A stretch of 64,000 bases of DNA, taken from contig NZ_LFIP02000001.1 of NCBI RefSeq assembly GCF_001189235.2, positions 992,001 through 1,056,000 of the forward strand, given 5' to 3'. Positions 53,230 to 62,771 of the stretch are shown here, piece after piece. The notes beneath the pieces are model-generated. The model saw only the letters and a list, made by a program, of their open reading frames with translations. It searched no databases and had not been told where the DNA came from. Source of the DNA: Bradyrhizobium embrapense. Lineage in GTDB: Bacteria; Pseudomonadota; Alphaproteobacteria; Rhizobiales; Xanthobacteraceae. Numbering within the stretch: the first letter of the stretch is position 1; each line of letters begins with the position of its first letter. A program made the translations under genes and the position numbers.

Positions 53230-54027
53230 CTAGAGTCCCCACTGCCGTTCGACGGCAAATCCGGTCTCCGGCAGCGTCGAGCCGCCGTCGACGACGATGG
53301 TCTGCCCGGTGACGTACCTGGCCTCGGTGGATGCGAGAAAGAGCATCGCGCAGGCGATGTCGTCGGCGCTCCCCATGTGCCCCATCGGAATGAAGCGTTC
53401 GAGCTTCGGCTTGTTCTCCGGCGCGCTCATGGTGCCGCGGCCGGGCTTCTCGATGAAGCCGGCTTCGACGCCGTTGACGGTGATGCCGTCGCGCGCTAGC
53501 TCGAATGCGGCACCGCGAACGAACGCGTTGACGCCGGCCTTCGCCGCCGAGTAATGCGCACCGCCGCCCATCGCGACGCGCGCGGACACCGAGGAGGTCA
53601 CCAGAATGCGACCGAAGCCGTTGGCGCGCATATGAGGGATTGCGGCCTGCGCCAGCCAGATGCTGGCGTTCAGGTTGAGCCCCAGCGTCTCGTCGAGCTT
53701 TGCTTCATCGAGCTGTTCAAGCGAGGCCCACGGACAACGGCCGGCATTGTGCACGACGATATCGAGCCGGCCGTGTTTGGCGGCGATGTCGTCAAGCATG
53801 GCACGCAAGCTGCCGCGATCGAGCCTGTCGAACGGGACACAATATGCGGCGCGTCCATCGGGTGCCAGTTCGCGCGCCAGTGCCTCGGCCACATCGAGCG
53901 TCCGGTTGGCGATCACCACGGTCGCGCCGGCCTGCGCAAGGCGCCTGACAATGGCTGCGCCGATCCCGCGGCCGCCGCCGGTGACGATCGCGACCCGGCC
54001 GTCGAGTTTGAACGGACGCGCCTGCAT
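53230..54027 (-). CDS. Short-chain dehydrogenase/reductase
   Basis: 265 residues from ATG 54027, which shares one base with the aminotransferase stop. The cofactor motif is TGGGRGIGAA, followed by VVHNAGRCPW; the catalytic region is LVTSSVSARVAMGGGAHYSAAKAGVNAF, and the C-terminus ends VDGGSTLPETGF. Substrate unknown. It belongs to the same four-gene operon as the aldehyde dehydrogenase. Confidence 0.88.
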   Translation of the reverse strand: MQARPFKLDGRVAIVTGGGRGIGAAIVRRLAQAGATVVIANRTLDVAEALARELAPDGRAAYCVPFDRLDRGSLRAMLDDIAAKHGRLDIVVHNAGRCPWASLEQLDEAKLDETLGLNLNASIWLAQAAIPHMRANGFGRILVTSSVSARVAMGGGAHYSAAKAGVNAFVRGAAFELARDGITVNGVEAGFIEKPGRGTMSAPENKPKLERFIPMGHMGSADDIACAMLFLASTEARYVTGQTIVVDGGSTLPETGFAVERQWGL

Positions 54028-55415
54028 CAGATGGCTCCCGCGCCCCGCAGCAGTTCGATGAACTGCGCGAACACCGCCGTGTGCCTGTCGACGTCCCGCC
54101 CCGACGTCGCCGGACACATCAGCAGCATGCTGTGAAACGGCGTCACCAGGATGCCCTCGTTCATGTAGAACGCATGCAGCAAGGTCTCGAGATCGGGTTG
54201 CCGGCCGGCAATGAGGTCGGCGCCGCTGCGAGGCGGCTGTGGCATGAACATGATCTCGGCGCGCGCACCGATCTGGGTGACGTGCCAGGGCAGTCCGGCC
54301 GCCTCGATCAGCCGGCGCGCCTCCTGTGCGAGCCGGGTCGCGGTTCCGATCATCCGCTCGTAATTCGCTGAGGTCAGGACCTTATCCAGCACCGCGCGCA
54401 TGGTGGCGACCGTCAACGCGTTGCCGGCGAGCGTGCCGCCGAAACCAAGATGCGCGGACTGTCGCTGGCGCGGATTGACGTGCGGCACGAGCTTCCAGAG
54501 CCGTTCGGCGATCTCCTCGCTGAGGCCGAACACGCCGGCTGGTATGCCACCCGCGATCGCCTTGCCGGCGACGAAGATGTCGGGCTCGAGCCCGTGGCTC
54601 CCGGTGTAGCCGCCCGGTCCGCAGGACAGCGTATGCGTCTCGTCGATGATGAGGACGATGCCGGTGCGGCGGGTCAGGTCGCGCAACGCCTCGTGAAAAC
54701 CGGGATCGACCGGGATCATGCCGAAATTGGTCATCAGCGGCTCGGTCAGCACGCAGGCGACGTCGCCCTGCGCCAGCGCCGCCTCGAGCGCCGCGACATC
54801 GTTGAACTCGACCACCCGGCTCACGGCGTCATGATCGACGCCGTTGGGATGGATCATGTTGCGCAGGCCGACGCGGCCATCGCGAATCTCGACATGCGCC
54901 TCCTCGACGCCGCCATGGTAGCAGCCGGAGAACACCAGCACCTTGCGCCGGCCGGTGATCATGCGCGAGATGCGGATCGCGGCGCGGTTGGCATCAGTCG
55001 CCGATGTCGTCAAAGTCCAGTATTTCGGACCGAAGCGACGCGACAGCTCGGCGCCGACCCAGAGACTGTCCTCGGTCGGCAGCATCATGGTGGCGCCACG
55101 CTTGAGCTGATGCAGCGCGGCTTCCGTCACGGCCTCCGGCGCGTGCCCGCACATGCCGCCGGTGTCGCCGAGGCAGAAATCGACGTAGTCGCGGCCGTCG
55201 ATATCCCTGATATGCGCCCCGTGCGCTTCCTCGACATAGACAGGGAAGCCGCCTGCCCAACGCCGCATCCAATGCGACGGGCCGCCATAGAGGAAATGTT
55301 GCCGGCCCTCTTGCCAGGCCGCGGCCGAGCGCGGATGCAGCGCCCGAAAGCGTTCCTGCTCGGCGTCGAGCAAGCGGTTCAAGACGCCCGCACGTTCGGC
55401 AGTTGCTGATGTCAT
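54027..55415 (-). CDS. Class III (PLP) aminotransferase
   Basis: 462 residues from ATG 55415 (ATGA overlap with the aldehyde dehydrogenase stop). The core includes FCLGDTGGMCGHAPEAV, the aspartate in LIIDETHTL, the PLP lysine in DIFVAGKAIAGGIPAGVFG, and a threonine in GFGGTLAGNALTV. Class III enzymes (ornithine, GABA, glutamate-semialdehyde and related) act on terminal amino groups. The DTGGMCGH start is close to a glutamate-1-semialdehyde-2,1-aminomutase-like subgroup. With an aldehyde dehydrogenase next to it, oxidation of an amine-derived aldehyde is likely. Confidence 0.9.
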   Translation of the reverse strand: MTSATAERAGVLNRLLDAEQERFRALHPRSAAAWQEGRQHFLYGGPSHWMRRWAGGFPVYVEEAHGAHIRDIDGRDYVDFCLGDTGGMCGHAPEAVTEAALHQLKRGATMMLPTEDSLWVGAELSRRFGPKYWTLTTSATDANRAAIRISRMITGRRKVLVFSGCYHGGVEEAHVEIRDGRVGLRNMIHPNGVDHDAVSRVVEFNDVAALEAALAQGDVACVLTEPLMTNFGMIPVDPGFHEALRDLTRRTGIVLIIDETHTLSCGPGGYTGSHGLEPDIFVAGKAIAGGIPAGVFGLSEEIAERLWKLVPHVNPRQRQSAHLGFGGTLAGNALTVATMRAVLDKVLTSANYERMIGTATRLAQEARRLIEAAGLPWHVTQIGARAEIMFMPQPPRSGADLIAGRQPDLETLLHAFYMNEGILVTPFHSMLLMCPATSGRDVDRHTAVFAQFIELLRGAGAI

Positions 55416-56896
55416 AGCGCGATCCATGCGGTCTTGAGATCGGTATAGGCGTCCAGGGCGTGGAGCGACTTGTCGCGCCCGAAGCCGGATTGCTTGAAAC
55501 CGCCGAGCGGCACCGTGATGTCGGCGCCGCCATAGGCGTTGACGTGCACGACGCCGGCCCTGATCGCGCGCACCATGCGATGCGCCGTCGACAGGCTTCC
55601 GGTCCACACCGCCGATGCAAGTCCATAGGGCGTCGCATTGGCGAGCACCGTGGCTTCTTGCTCGCCGTCGAACCGCGTGACCGTCAGCACCGGCCCAAAC
55701 ACTTCCTCGCGCCAGACCTCCATCGACGGCGTCACCTCGGCGAGGATCGCGGGCGCCATGAAATTGCCACCGCTCTCAGCGCGGATCTGCTCGCCGCCGA
55801 TCAGCCGCTTTGCACCCTGCGCTTCCGCGCGGGCAACCGCATCGAGATTCTTGCGCAACTGAGCTTGGCTCGAAATGGCGCCGACATCCGACGTCAGTTC
55901 GAGGGGATCGCCGACACGGAGCTTGGCGGTCGCATCGAGCAGCTCATCCATAAAGCGATCGTAGACTTTCGACTGCACCAGCAGCCGCGAGCCGGCCACG
56001 CAGACCTGGCCCGAATTGCGGAAGATGCCGTTGGCCGAGACCTTGGCCGCATGCTTGATGTCGGGCACATCGGCGAATACGATGTTGGGTGACTTGCCGC
56101 CCAGCTCGAGATGGACCCGCTTCAGGTTTGAGCGTGCCGAGCATTCCAGCAGCCTGCGGCCGACTGCGCCCGAGCCGGTGAAGGCCAGCACATCGACATC
56201 CATGTGCAGCGCGAGCGCCTCGCCGGCCGATACGCCGCGGCCGGTGACGACGTTGAGCACGCCGTCCGGCAGACCTGCCTCGGTCGCGAGCTCGGCCAGC
56301 CGCAGCAGCGTCAGCGACGCCAGTTCCGGGGGCTTGACCACGACCGAATTTCCCGCGGCGAGCGCCGGACCGATCTTCCACGCCCCGATCATCAACGGGA
56401 AATTCCACGGCACGATGACGCCGACGACGCCGAGCGGCTCACGATGCACGAGCCCGAGCACGTCACCCGAGGTCGGCGCGATCTCGCCATACACCTTGTC
56501 GATCGCTTCGGCGTAGTAACGAATGGTACCAGCGGCCGACAGCGGTTCGGCCTTGTAGGCCATGCCGATCTCGGTGCCGTTGTCGCGCACGCCGAGCACC
56601 GCGATCTCGAGCGCGTGCTGCTCGATGAGTTCGGCGAGCCGCAGCAGCACCTTCTTGCGCTGCGCCGGTGCCGCGCGCGACCAGCTTCCCTGCTCGAAGG
56701 CCTGCCGCGCCTGTCTCACGGCAAGGTCGATATCGGCCGCATCGCCGTCCGCAATCGTCGTCAGCAGCGTGCCGTCGATCGGCGACACCACGTCGAGCCG
56801 TGCCTCGCCAAGCGCTTGCGCGGGCCGGCCGCCGATGAAGAGCTGCTGGGCCGGAATTGCGGCCGAACGTAACAGATCGATCTGGGCTTGCTGCAT
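55412..56896 (-). CDS. NAD(P)-dependent aldehyde dehydrogenase
   Basis: 494 residues from ATG 56896. The substrate/cofactor motifs are present: VIVPWNFPLMIGAWKIGPALAAGNSVVVKP, E264 in LELGGKSPN, and the catalytic C299 in NSGQVCVAGSR, with a C-terminal FGGFKQSGFGRD-type end (LGGFKQSGFGRDKS). It resembles the gamma-glutamyl-gamma-aminobutyraldehyde (PuuC)-like branch, but the substrate is not fixed by sequence. It leads the leftward operon and diverges from the Tm-1-like gene across 144 bases. Confidence 0.92.
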   Translation of the reverse strand: MQQAQIDLLRSAAIPAQQLFIGGRPAQALGEARLDVVSPIDGTLLTTIADGDAADIDLAVRQARQAFEQGSWSRAAPAQRKKVLLRLAELIEQHALEIAVLGVRDNGTEIGMAYKAEPLSAAGTIRYYAEAIDKVYGEIAPTSGDVLGLVHREPLGVVGVIVPWNFPLMIGAWKIGPALAAGNSVVVKPPELASLTLLRLAELATEAGLPDGVLNVVTGRGVSAGEALALHMDVDVLAFTGSGAVGRRLLECSARSNLKRVHLELGGKSPNIVFADVPDIKHAAKVSANGIFRNSGQVCVAGSRLLVQSKVYDRFMDELLDATAKLRVGDPLELTSDVGAISSQAQLRKNLDAVARAEAQGAKRLIGGEQIRAESGGNFMAPAILAEVTPSMEVWREEVFGPVLTVTRFDGEQEATVLANATPYGLASAVWTGSLSTAHRMVRAIRAGVVHVNAYGGADITVPLGGFKQSGFGRDKSLHALDAYTDLKTAWIAL

Positions 56897-57040
56897 ACGA
56901 GATCATTGTGAGGGTGACAAAAGCGGCTCCCGACCGGGGATCGCTGGCATGGCGCAATCCTCGCCAAATCAAGGCTTTGGCAGCAATCAACCGATAGGTG
57001 GATGTTGCCGCGGCCGGTGCCCTCATAGCGTGATCGCACG

Positions 57041-58378
57041 ATGGCCGAACGCCCTGCCCGCTGGGTGCAGACCAACTCGTCCACATCCCCTCACGCCGCC
57101 GGCGAGCCGAAGGTCATGCCCGAGATCACGCAGCCCCGTATTCTTCTGATCGGCACTGGAGACACCAAGGCCGACGAACTGCTGTTCATGAGCGATTGCA
57201 TCGCCCGCGCCGGCGGCACAACGATCATGATGGACATCAGCGTGCTCGGCGATCCGCCCTATCGGCCCGCGCACGACAAGCACGCGGTGGCGGCGGCTGC
57301 AGAGACCACGATCGCGGCGATTGCATCCAGCGGCGACGAAAACTCCGCGATGTCGCTGATGGCAATCGGCGCTGCGAATCTCGCGCGCCAGCTTGCGGCG
57401 CGCGATGCCATCGACGGCGTGATCGCGATCGGCGGCACGATGGGAACCGACCTTGCGCTCGACGTCGCGCAGGCGCTGCCGCTCGGCCTGCCGAAGCTGA
57501 TCGTCTCGACCGTCGCCTTCTCGCACCTGATTCCGCCCGAGCGCGTCGCCGCCGATCTGATGATGATCCTGTGGGCCGGCGGCCTCTATGGCCTCAACGG
57601 CACCTGCACGGCCGTGCTGTCGCAGGCCTGCGGCGCGATCGTCGGCGCGGCCAGGAGCGCGATCAAGCCGAGCCGGGACCGGCCGGTCGTTGCGATCACC
57701 TCGCTCGGCAAGAGCTGCCTGCGCTACATGGTGGAGCTCAAGCCGCAACTCGAGCAACGCGGCTATGAGGTGGTGGTCTTCCACACCACCGGCATGGGCG
57801 GCCGCGCGATGGAATCGATCGCAGCCCAGGGCGGCTTTGCCGCAGTGCTGGACCTCAGCCTGCAGGAAGTGGCCAATCAGCTCACCGGCTCGGTGGTCAA
57901 TTCAGGCGCCGACCGGCTGGAGAATGCCGGCAGAGCCGGCATTCCGCAGATCGTCGCGCCCGGGGCGATCGACATGGTCGACTTCCCGGCATGGCTTGGG
58001 GTTCCGAACGAGCTGGCGGATCGGCCGTTCCACGCGCACAACCGGCTGCTCGCGTCGGCAACGTCGGGAGCCGCCGATCGCCGCCGGATCGCTCACGCGA
58101 TTGCGGAGAAGCTGGCCGGCGCCAGCGCACCGGTCGCCTTCGTGCTGCCTGCCGGCGGCATCCAGCAATGGGACCGCGCAGGCGAAGCCCTGCACGACCC
58201 CGAAGCCCTCGCCGCCTTTGTCGACGCGATGCGCTCGGCAGTCCAGCCGCCGGTCGAGCTGCACGAGATCAAAGACCACATCAACAGCGCGAAGTTCAAT
58301 GAAACCGTGCTCGGCATCTTCGACCGTTGGGTTAAGGCCGGCATTGTCCGTCCCGGCCGCGCGACGGCTGCCGCATGA
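57041..58378 (+). CDS. Tm-1-like ATP-binding domain protein (UPF0261 family)
   Basis: 445 residues from ATG 57041; ATG 57116 (PEITQPRILLIGTGDTKADEL) is a likely alternative. Family landmarks are ILLIGTGDTKADELLFM, VIAIGGTMGTDLALDVAQALPLGLPKLIVSTVAF and PVVAITSLGKSC, TGMGGRAMESI. The C-terminal PFHAHNRLLASATS and VLPAGGIQQWD fit as well. The plant Tm-1 protein inhibits tobamovirus replication; the bacterial role is unknown. It starts an operon with a HAD hydrolase and a class III aminotransferase, suggesting a metabolic, not antiviral, function. Confidence 0.85.
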   Translation: MAERPARWVQTNSSTSPHAAGEPKVMPEITQPRILLIGTGDTKADELLFMSDCIARAGGTTIMMDISVLGDPPYRPAHDKHAVAAAAETTIAAIASSGDENSAMSLMAIGAANLARQLAARDAIDGVIAIGGTMGTDLALDVAQALPLGLPKLIVSTVAFSHLIPPERVAADLMMILWAGGLYGLNGTCTAVLSQACGAIVGAARSAIKPSRDRPVVAITSLGKSCLRYMVELKPQLEQRGYEVVVFHTTGMGGRAMESIAAQGGFAAVLDLSLQEVANQLTGSVVNSGADRLENAGRAGIPQIVAPGAIDMVDFPAWLGVPNELADRPFHAHNRLLASATSGAADRRRIAHAIAEKLAGASAPVAFVLPAGGIQQWDRAGEALHDPEALAAFVDAMRSAVQPPVELHEIKDHINSAKFNETVLGIFDRWVKAGIVRPGRATAAA

Positions 58379-59040
58379 AGAGGCCGCTCGCAAAGGCGTT
58401 GGTGCTCGACTTCGGCGGTGTGATCTCGAAGACCCTGTTCGAGACCCATGATCTGACCGAGCGCGCGCTCGGGCTTGCTCCGTGCACGCTGAAATGGCTC
58501 GGACCATTCGCCCCCGACAGCGATCCGCTCTGGGCCGCGATGCAGCGCGGCGAGCTTTCCGAACGCGACTACTGGCTGACCCGCAGCCGCGAAGTCGGGC
58601 GCATGGTCGGCGAGGACTGGCGCGATATGGAGACTTTCGTGAAGCGTGCGCGCGGCGCCGATCCCGACACCGTGATCCGCCCGGAGGCCGTGCGCGCGAT
58701 CACCCTCGCCGCCGATGCCGGGTTCCGGCTTGCGATCCTCTCAAACGAGCTCGACCTGTTCTACGGCGCGGATTTCCGCACCCACCTCTCCATCCTCAAG
58801 CGCTTCGACACCATCGTCGACGCGACCCATACCGGTATCCTGAAGCCCGATCCGCGCGCCTATCAAACCGTGCTGGACGAACTGGCGCTTGAGGCAGAAG
58901 ATTGCGTCTTTGTCGACGACCAGCGCCGCAACATCACGGGCGCCGCGGCGTGCGACATGCGTACGGTGCTGTTCGATGTGCGCAATCCAGCCGCGTCCTA
59001 CAGCGAAGCGCTGCGGCATTTCGGGCTGCAATTCCACTAA
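58375..59040 (+). CDS. HAD-superfamily hydrolase
   Basis: 221 residues from ATG 58375, overlapping the Tm-1-like stop as ATGA. Motif I is LDFGGVIS, with a nucleophile aspartate and glycine where the second aspartate usually sits; motif II is LAILSNE; the motif III lysine is in GILKPDPRAY; motif IV is CVFVDDQRRN. The D-x-G pattern is common in the HAD-IA branch. It may dephosphorylate a pathway intermediate; the substrate is unknown. Confidence 0.87.
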   Translation: MKRPLAKALVLDFGGVISKTLFETHDLTERALGLAPCTLKWLGPFAPDSDPLWAAMQRGELSERDYWLTRSREVGRMVGEDWRDMETFVKRARGADPDTVIRPEAVRAITLAADAGFRLAILSNELDLFYGADFRTHLSILKRFDTIVDATHTGILKPDPRAYQTVLDELALEAEDCVFVDDQRRNITGAAACDMRTVLFDVRNPAASYSEALRHFGLQFH

Positions 59041-59050
59041 GAGAGCCAAC

Positions 59051-60403
59051 ATGCGCGACAGAAACTTCCTGGTTGAGAACAACGCCAAGCCGATCTGGCA
59101 CCCGATGGCCCATCCTGCCGAGATGCGCGCGCAGCCGCCGCGGATCGTGATGAAGGGCGAAGGCGTCCACGTCACCGACATCGACGGCAAGACCGTGATC
59201 GATGCGGTCGGCGGCCTGTGGAACGTCAACCTCGGCTACAGCTGTGATCCGATCAAACAGGCGATCGCAGACCAGCTCAGCGCGCTGCCCTACTATTCTG
59301 GCTTCCGCGGCACCTCGAACGGTCCCTCCATCGAGCTCGCCTACGAGCTCACCGAATGGTTCAAGCCGGAAGGCATGGTGCGCGCCTTCTTCACGTCGGG
59401 CGGATCGGACTCGGTCGAGACCGCGCTGCGGCTTGCGCGGCAATACTGGAAGATCAAGGGCCACGCCGACCGCACCAAGTTCCTGGCGCTGAAGAAGGGC
59501 TATCACGGCACCCATTTCGGCGGCGCCTCCGTCAACGGCAACGCCAATTTCCGCCGCAACTATGAGCCGATGCTGCCCGGCGTATTTCATATCCCGGCGC
59601 CGTCGACCTATCGCAATCCCTTCAACGAGACCGATCCCGCCAGGCTCGCGCAGCTTTGCGCGGCGGCGATGGAGGAGGAGATCGCGTTCCAGGGCGGCGA
59701 CACCATTGCGGCCTTCATCATGGAGCCGGCGTTAGGTGCCGGCGGCGTGATCGTGCCGCCGGACAGCTTCATGAAGCTGGCACGCGAGATCTGCGACCGT
59801 CACGGCATCCTGATGATCGCGGACGAGGTCGTCACCGGATTCGGACGCACCGGCGCGTGGTCCGGCTCGCGGCTCTGGGGCGTGAAGCCCGACATGATGA
59901 CGGTGGCCAAGGCGATCACCTCAGGCTATTTCCCGCTCGGTGCGACGCTGATCGGCGAGCAGGTCGCGGAAGCCTTCGAAACGGACACCACCAATTTCGG
60001 CTCGATCGGCCATGGCTATACCTATTCGGGCCATCCGGTCGGCTGTGCCGCCGGACTTGCGGCGCTGGCCGAGACCCGCCGCCTCAAGCTCGACGAGAAT
60101 GCCGCTGCACGCGGCAAGGACCTCGCACAGGCGCTGGCCGCGCTCAAGGCGAAGCATGCATTGGTTGGCGACGTCAGGGGCAAGGGCCTGATGGCCGCGC
60201 TCGAGCTGGTTGCCGATCGCGACAGCAAGAAGCCCGCGGACAAGAAGACGATGGCGAAAGTGGCAGATAGCGCCTACGAGGCCGGCGTGATGCTGCGCGT
60301 CTCCGGCAACAACCTGATCCTGTCCCCGCCCCTGATCCTCACCTCAGCCGACGTGAAGACGATCGCCGAAGGGATCGACGCCGGGCTCTCAGCGGCCGGC
60401 TGA
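59051..60403 (+). CDS. Class III (PLP) omega-aminotransferase
   Basis: 450 residues from ATG 59051; a longer frame starting inside the HAD gene is not supported. It has the beta-alanine/omega-amino-acid:pyruvate transaminase look: WHPMAHPAEM, GGLWNVNLGY, FFTSGGSDSVETALRLARQYW, KKGYHGTHFGG, DEVVTGFGRTG, and the PLP lysine in TVAKAITSGYFPLGA. It transfers a terminal amino group to pyruvate or a similar acceptor. It ends the operon with Tm-1-like and HAD genes, and its last 15 bases overlap the convergent small gene. Confidence 0.92.
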   Translation: MRDRNFLVENNAKPIWHPMAHPAEMRAQPPRIVMKGEGVHVTDIDGKTVIDAVGGLWNVNLGYSCDPIKQAIADQLSALPYYSGFRGTSNGPSIELAYELTEWFKPEGMVRAFFTSGGSDSVETALRLARQYWKIKGHADRTKFLALKKGYHGTHFGGASVNGNANFRRNYEPMLPGVFHIPAPSTYRNPFNETDPARLAQLCAAAMEEEIAFQGGDTIAAFIMEPALGAGGVIVPPDSFMKLAREICDRHGILMIADEVVTGFGRTGAWSGSRLWGVKPDMMTVAKAITSGYFPLGATLIGEQVAEAFETDTTNFGSIGHGYTYSGHPVGCAAGLAALAETRRLKLDENAAARGKDLAQALAALKAKHALVGDVRGKGLMAALELVADRDSKKPADKKTMAKVADSAYEAGVMLRVSGNNLILSPPLILTSADVKTIAEGIDAGLSAAG

Positions 60404-60697
60404 CAGCGCGCTGACGCAGGCCATGGCGCGCTCGAACGGCGCGCCGGCCGCCCTGTCATGGTCGAGGCAGTCGGCCAGCGATGCCGCCGACATTCGCTGG
60501 TCGGTGCAGAAGATCCGCATGAAGTCGGCCGCGAGCGCGAGCTTGCGCGGCGCAGATTGGCGCTCCCAGTCGCCGCTGCCCAGATAGAGCAAGGACGCAT
60601 CGTCAGCGCCGCTTTCGGCCGCCGTGACCTTCTGCGCCACCAACAGCGTCAGCAGCGCGCCGGCTATCCCCCCGATGTGATGCGCGCGGCCCCTCAT
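60389..60697 (-). CDS. Small exported protein encoded with the amine oxidase
   Basis: 102 residues from ATG 60697, whose ATGA overlaps the amine oxidase stop. A signal peptide (GIAGALLTLLVAQKVTAAESG) is followed by a short mature part with cysteines in FMRIFCTDQR, DCLDHDR and AMACVS, likely disulfides. Translational coupling suggests it works with the amine oxidase, perhaps in copper handling or assembly, but no copper-binding motif is clear. Its last bases overlap the end of the convergent aminotransferase gene. Confidence 0.6.
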   Translation of the reverse strand: MRGRAHHIGGIAGALLTLLVAQKVTAAESGADDASLLYLGSGDWERQSAPRKLALAADFMRIFCTDQRMSAASLADCLDHDRAAGAPFERAMACVSALSAGR

Positions 60698-62706
60698 TTG
60701 GTGTCCCTGGCATTCACCATCGGCGGCACGTCGAGCGCGGGATTGCGGTCGAAGAAGTTGAATGGACGCAGCCGGAAGCCATGCCACAGCCCTGGCATGA
60801 CCGGCCAATCCTCGGCGCGCGGCACGTGGCGGAAACCGACCGTATACCACAGCACGAGGTCGCGATCCTCGATCGGCCGTTTCGCCGCCGTCCATTTCGG
60901 TAGGCCATCGACGTCAGGGTTTTCGTTCGGATACATGCCTGCGGCGTAGCGCTCGTCCCTGGCGTAGGCCGAGGTCCACAGCGTGTAGGCGCTGAAGCCG
61001 GCGCGCAGCTGGATCGGATCGTCCTTGGCGAGCAATGACACGTCGGAGTGGCCGGGCATGATCTGGTAGCTCGTCCGGTAGCCGCGGCTGTTGGTCTTGC
61101 CCGTGCTCTCGATCCGGAACTGCGCGGCGTTCAATGGCATCGTGATGGGGCCTTCGGTCGCAACCGGCTTCGTTTCGATCTGCCAGAGGCTCTTGCGCTG
61201 GCCCTCATCCAGCCGGCGGACGCTGAAGCGGTCCTCGACCAGCCGGTTCGAGGTGCCGTCGACGTCCATGTCGATCCGAAAGGTCATGTAGTGATCGTGA
61301 TTGACGGCGAGCAGCCGCTCGTCGACCAGCGTCCCGTAGGCCGTATCCTGCTTCGCCGTCGGATCGCTCAAGGTTCGGCTCGCGACCCCCTTGGTCGCAT
61401 CGATGCCAAAAGCACCGAGCCGCACGTCGATGTTGCCGGCGCGGTCGAACACGTAGTCCACCAGATAGTCGTAATTGCCGACCACCGGCGCCATCCGCAC
61501 CACCAGCTCATTGTTCGGCCGCACCTCGGCGGTGTTGTTGATCAGCTCGCTGTGGCGCCAGATCGGATCGCCGGTCGGGCGCTCGAAGATACAGACCGCG
61601 CCCTTGGAGACCACCGGATTGCCCTTGGTGTCCGAGATCGTCAGATCGAGAAAATGCGCACCCTCGGGGCAATCGATGCCGCGCTGCAATTCGCTGGAGA
61701 GCACGCCGAAACCGTACTCGCCGATGTCCATGTAGGCGCGGAACGACCAGGTCGGCGCCGGATCCATATAGGGCACGAACATCTCGCTCGCCGAGATCTG
61801 GTAGGCGATATCGCGGAACGTGCCGTGGTCGTCGTAGCGGATCAACGACAGCACCGCGCCGACACGCGGCTCGAGCCGGACATGGAACGACCAATTGTCC
61901 CAACGGACCTGGCCGCCCTCCACCTTGACATTGCTGCCCTCGGGCGCGGTGATCTCGATCGGCTTCGGTGGCTTGCGGTATTTTCCGGAGTCGGCATAGG
62001 CGTGCGATGGCGTCTGCGGCGGCGGCGGCACCACGCCGAGATCGGTCACCGACAGCACCGTCTTGCTCTTGAGATCGACCTGGGCGACGAGGTTCTCGAT
62101 CGGCTTGCCCCAGAGATTGTTGACGGCGCCTGTGGTGTCGACGCAGGGCACGTTGAGCAGGCGGCGGCCCTTCATGGCGGGGTCGCTCACCGGACCGACC
62201 GTCAGCGGCAGACACATGACGTTGCGGAAATCGGTGATGCCGCGCTTGGCCATCGCGGCGATCCAGCGCGGGTCCTGCTTCGGCAGGTCGCCGGCCGACA
62301 TCAGCTCGTCGATGGTCAGCGCGGCCTCATGGTCCCTGATTTCGTCCCAGCCGGCCAGGCTGCGCGCGGCGAGATCGATATGCGCCTCATAGAGATGTCC
62401 GCCGCTCAGCAAGGTCGCGGTCGCCCGGCGCGTGAACGGCTGGCCGGGCTTCCACGCCCGCACCTCGTCCTTGGGATCCTCGTCGACCGTCATCGAGACG
62501 ACCCGCGTCGCATCGTCGAGCTTGCCGGCGCCGCGCAGGATTTCGGAGACCGAGCGGATTTCGTCCGTCGTGAGCCCATCCATCGGGTGCGTTGCGGCCG
62601 CCTGCGGCCACATCCTGCGCTCGGCCTGCGCGGGCGGCGGTGCCGTCATCGCCGCCGCAACCAGGCCGGCCAATACCCACCCGCCATGCCGGAAAATCAG
62701 AGCCAT
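60694..62706 (-). CDS. Copper-containing primary-amine oxidase (topaquinone type)
   Basis: 670 residues from ATG 62706, which has GGAGG five bases upstream. A signal peptide (GGWVLAGLVAAAMTAPPPAQA) directs it to the periplasm. The precursor tyrosine of topaquinone lies in VVGNYDYLV (Tyr412), the catalytic base in AYMDIGEYG (Asp327), and two copper ligands in AVNHDHYMTF (His470 and His472); the third histidine is probably in GLWHGFRLRPFNFF. It oxidises primary amines to aldehydes, ammonia and hydrogen peroxide. The aldehydes suit the aldehyde dehydrogenase nearby. It is coupled to the small exported protein. Confidence 0.93.
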   Translation of the reverse strand: MALIFRHGGWVLAGLVAAAMTAPPPAQAERRMWPQAAATHPMDGLTTDEIRSVSEILRGAGKLDDATRVVSMTVDEDPKDEVRAWKPGQPFTRRATATLLSGGHLYEAHIDLAARSLAGWDEIRDHEAALTIDELMSAGDLPKQDPRWIAAMAKRGITDFRNVMCLPLTVGPVSDPAMKGRRLLNVPCVDTTGAVNNLWGKPIENLVAQVDLKSKTVLSVTDLGVVPPPPQTPSHAYADSGKYRKPPKPIEITAPEGSNVKVEGGQVRWDNWSFHVRLEPRVGAVLSLIRYDDHGTFRDIAYQISASEMFVPYMDPAPTWSFRAYMDIGEYGFGVLSSELQRGIDCPEGAHFLDLTISDTKGNPVVSKGAVCIFERPTGDPIWRHSELINNTAEVRPNNELVVRMAPVVGNYDYLVDYVFDRAGNIDVRLGAFGIDATKGVASRTLSDPTAKQDTAYGTLVDERLLAVNHDHYMTFRIDMDVDGTSNRLVEDRFSVRRLDEGQRKSLWQIETKPVATEGPITMPLNAAQFRIESTGKTNSRGYRTSYQIMPGHSDVSLLAKDDPIQLRAGFSAYTLWTSAYARDERYAAGMYPNENPDVDGLPKWTAAKRPIEDRDLVLWYTVGFRHVPRAEDWPVMPGLWHGFRLRPFNFFDRNPALDVPPMVNARDTK

Positions 62707-62771
62707 CACGCCCTCCACTCAAAGCCAGAACGACCAGAATACAAGCAATGGTGACGGCGTGAAGGCCAGCC

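Noticed and set aside
53177..53242. GTG-started 22-residue extension of the SDR protein
   Set aside because: It translates the intergenic repeat element; the ATG at 53176 precedes the standard SDR N-terminus.
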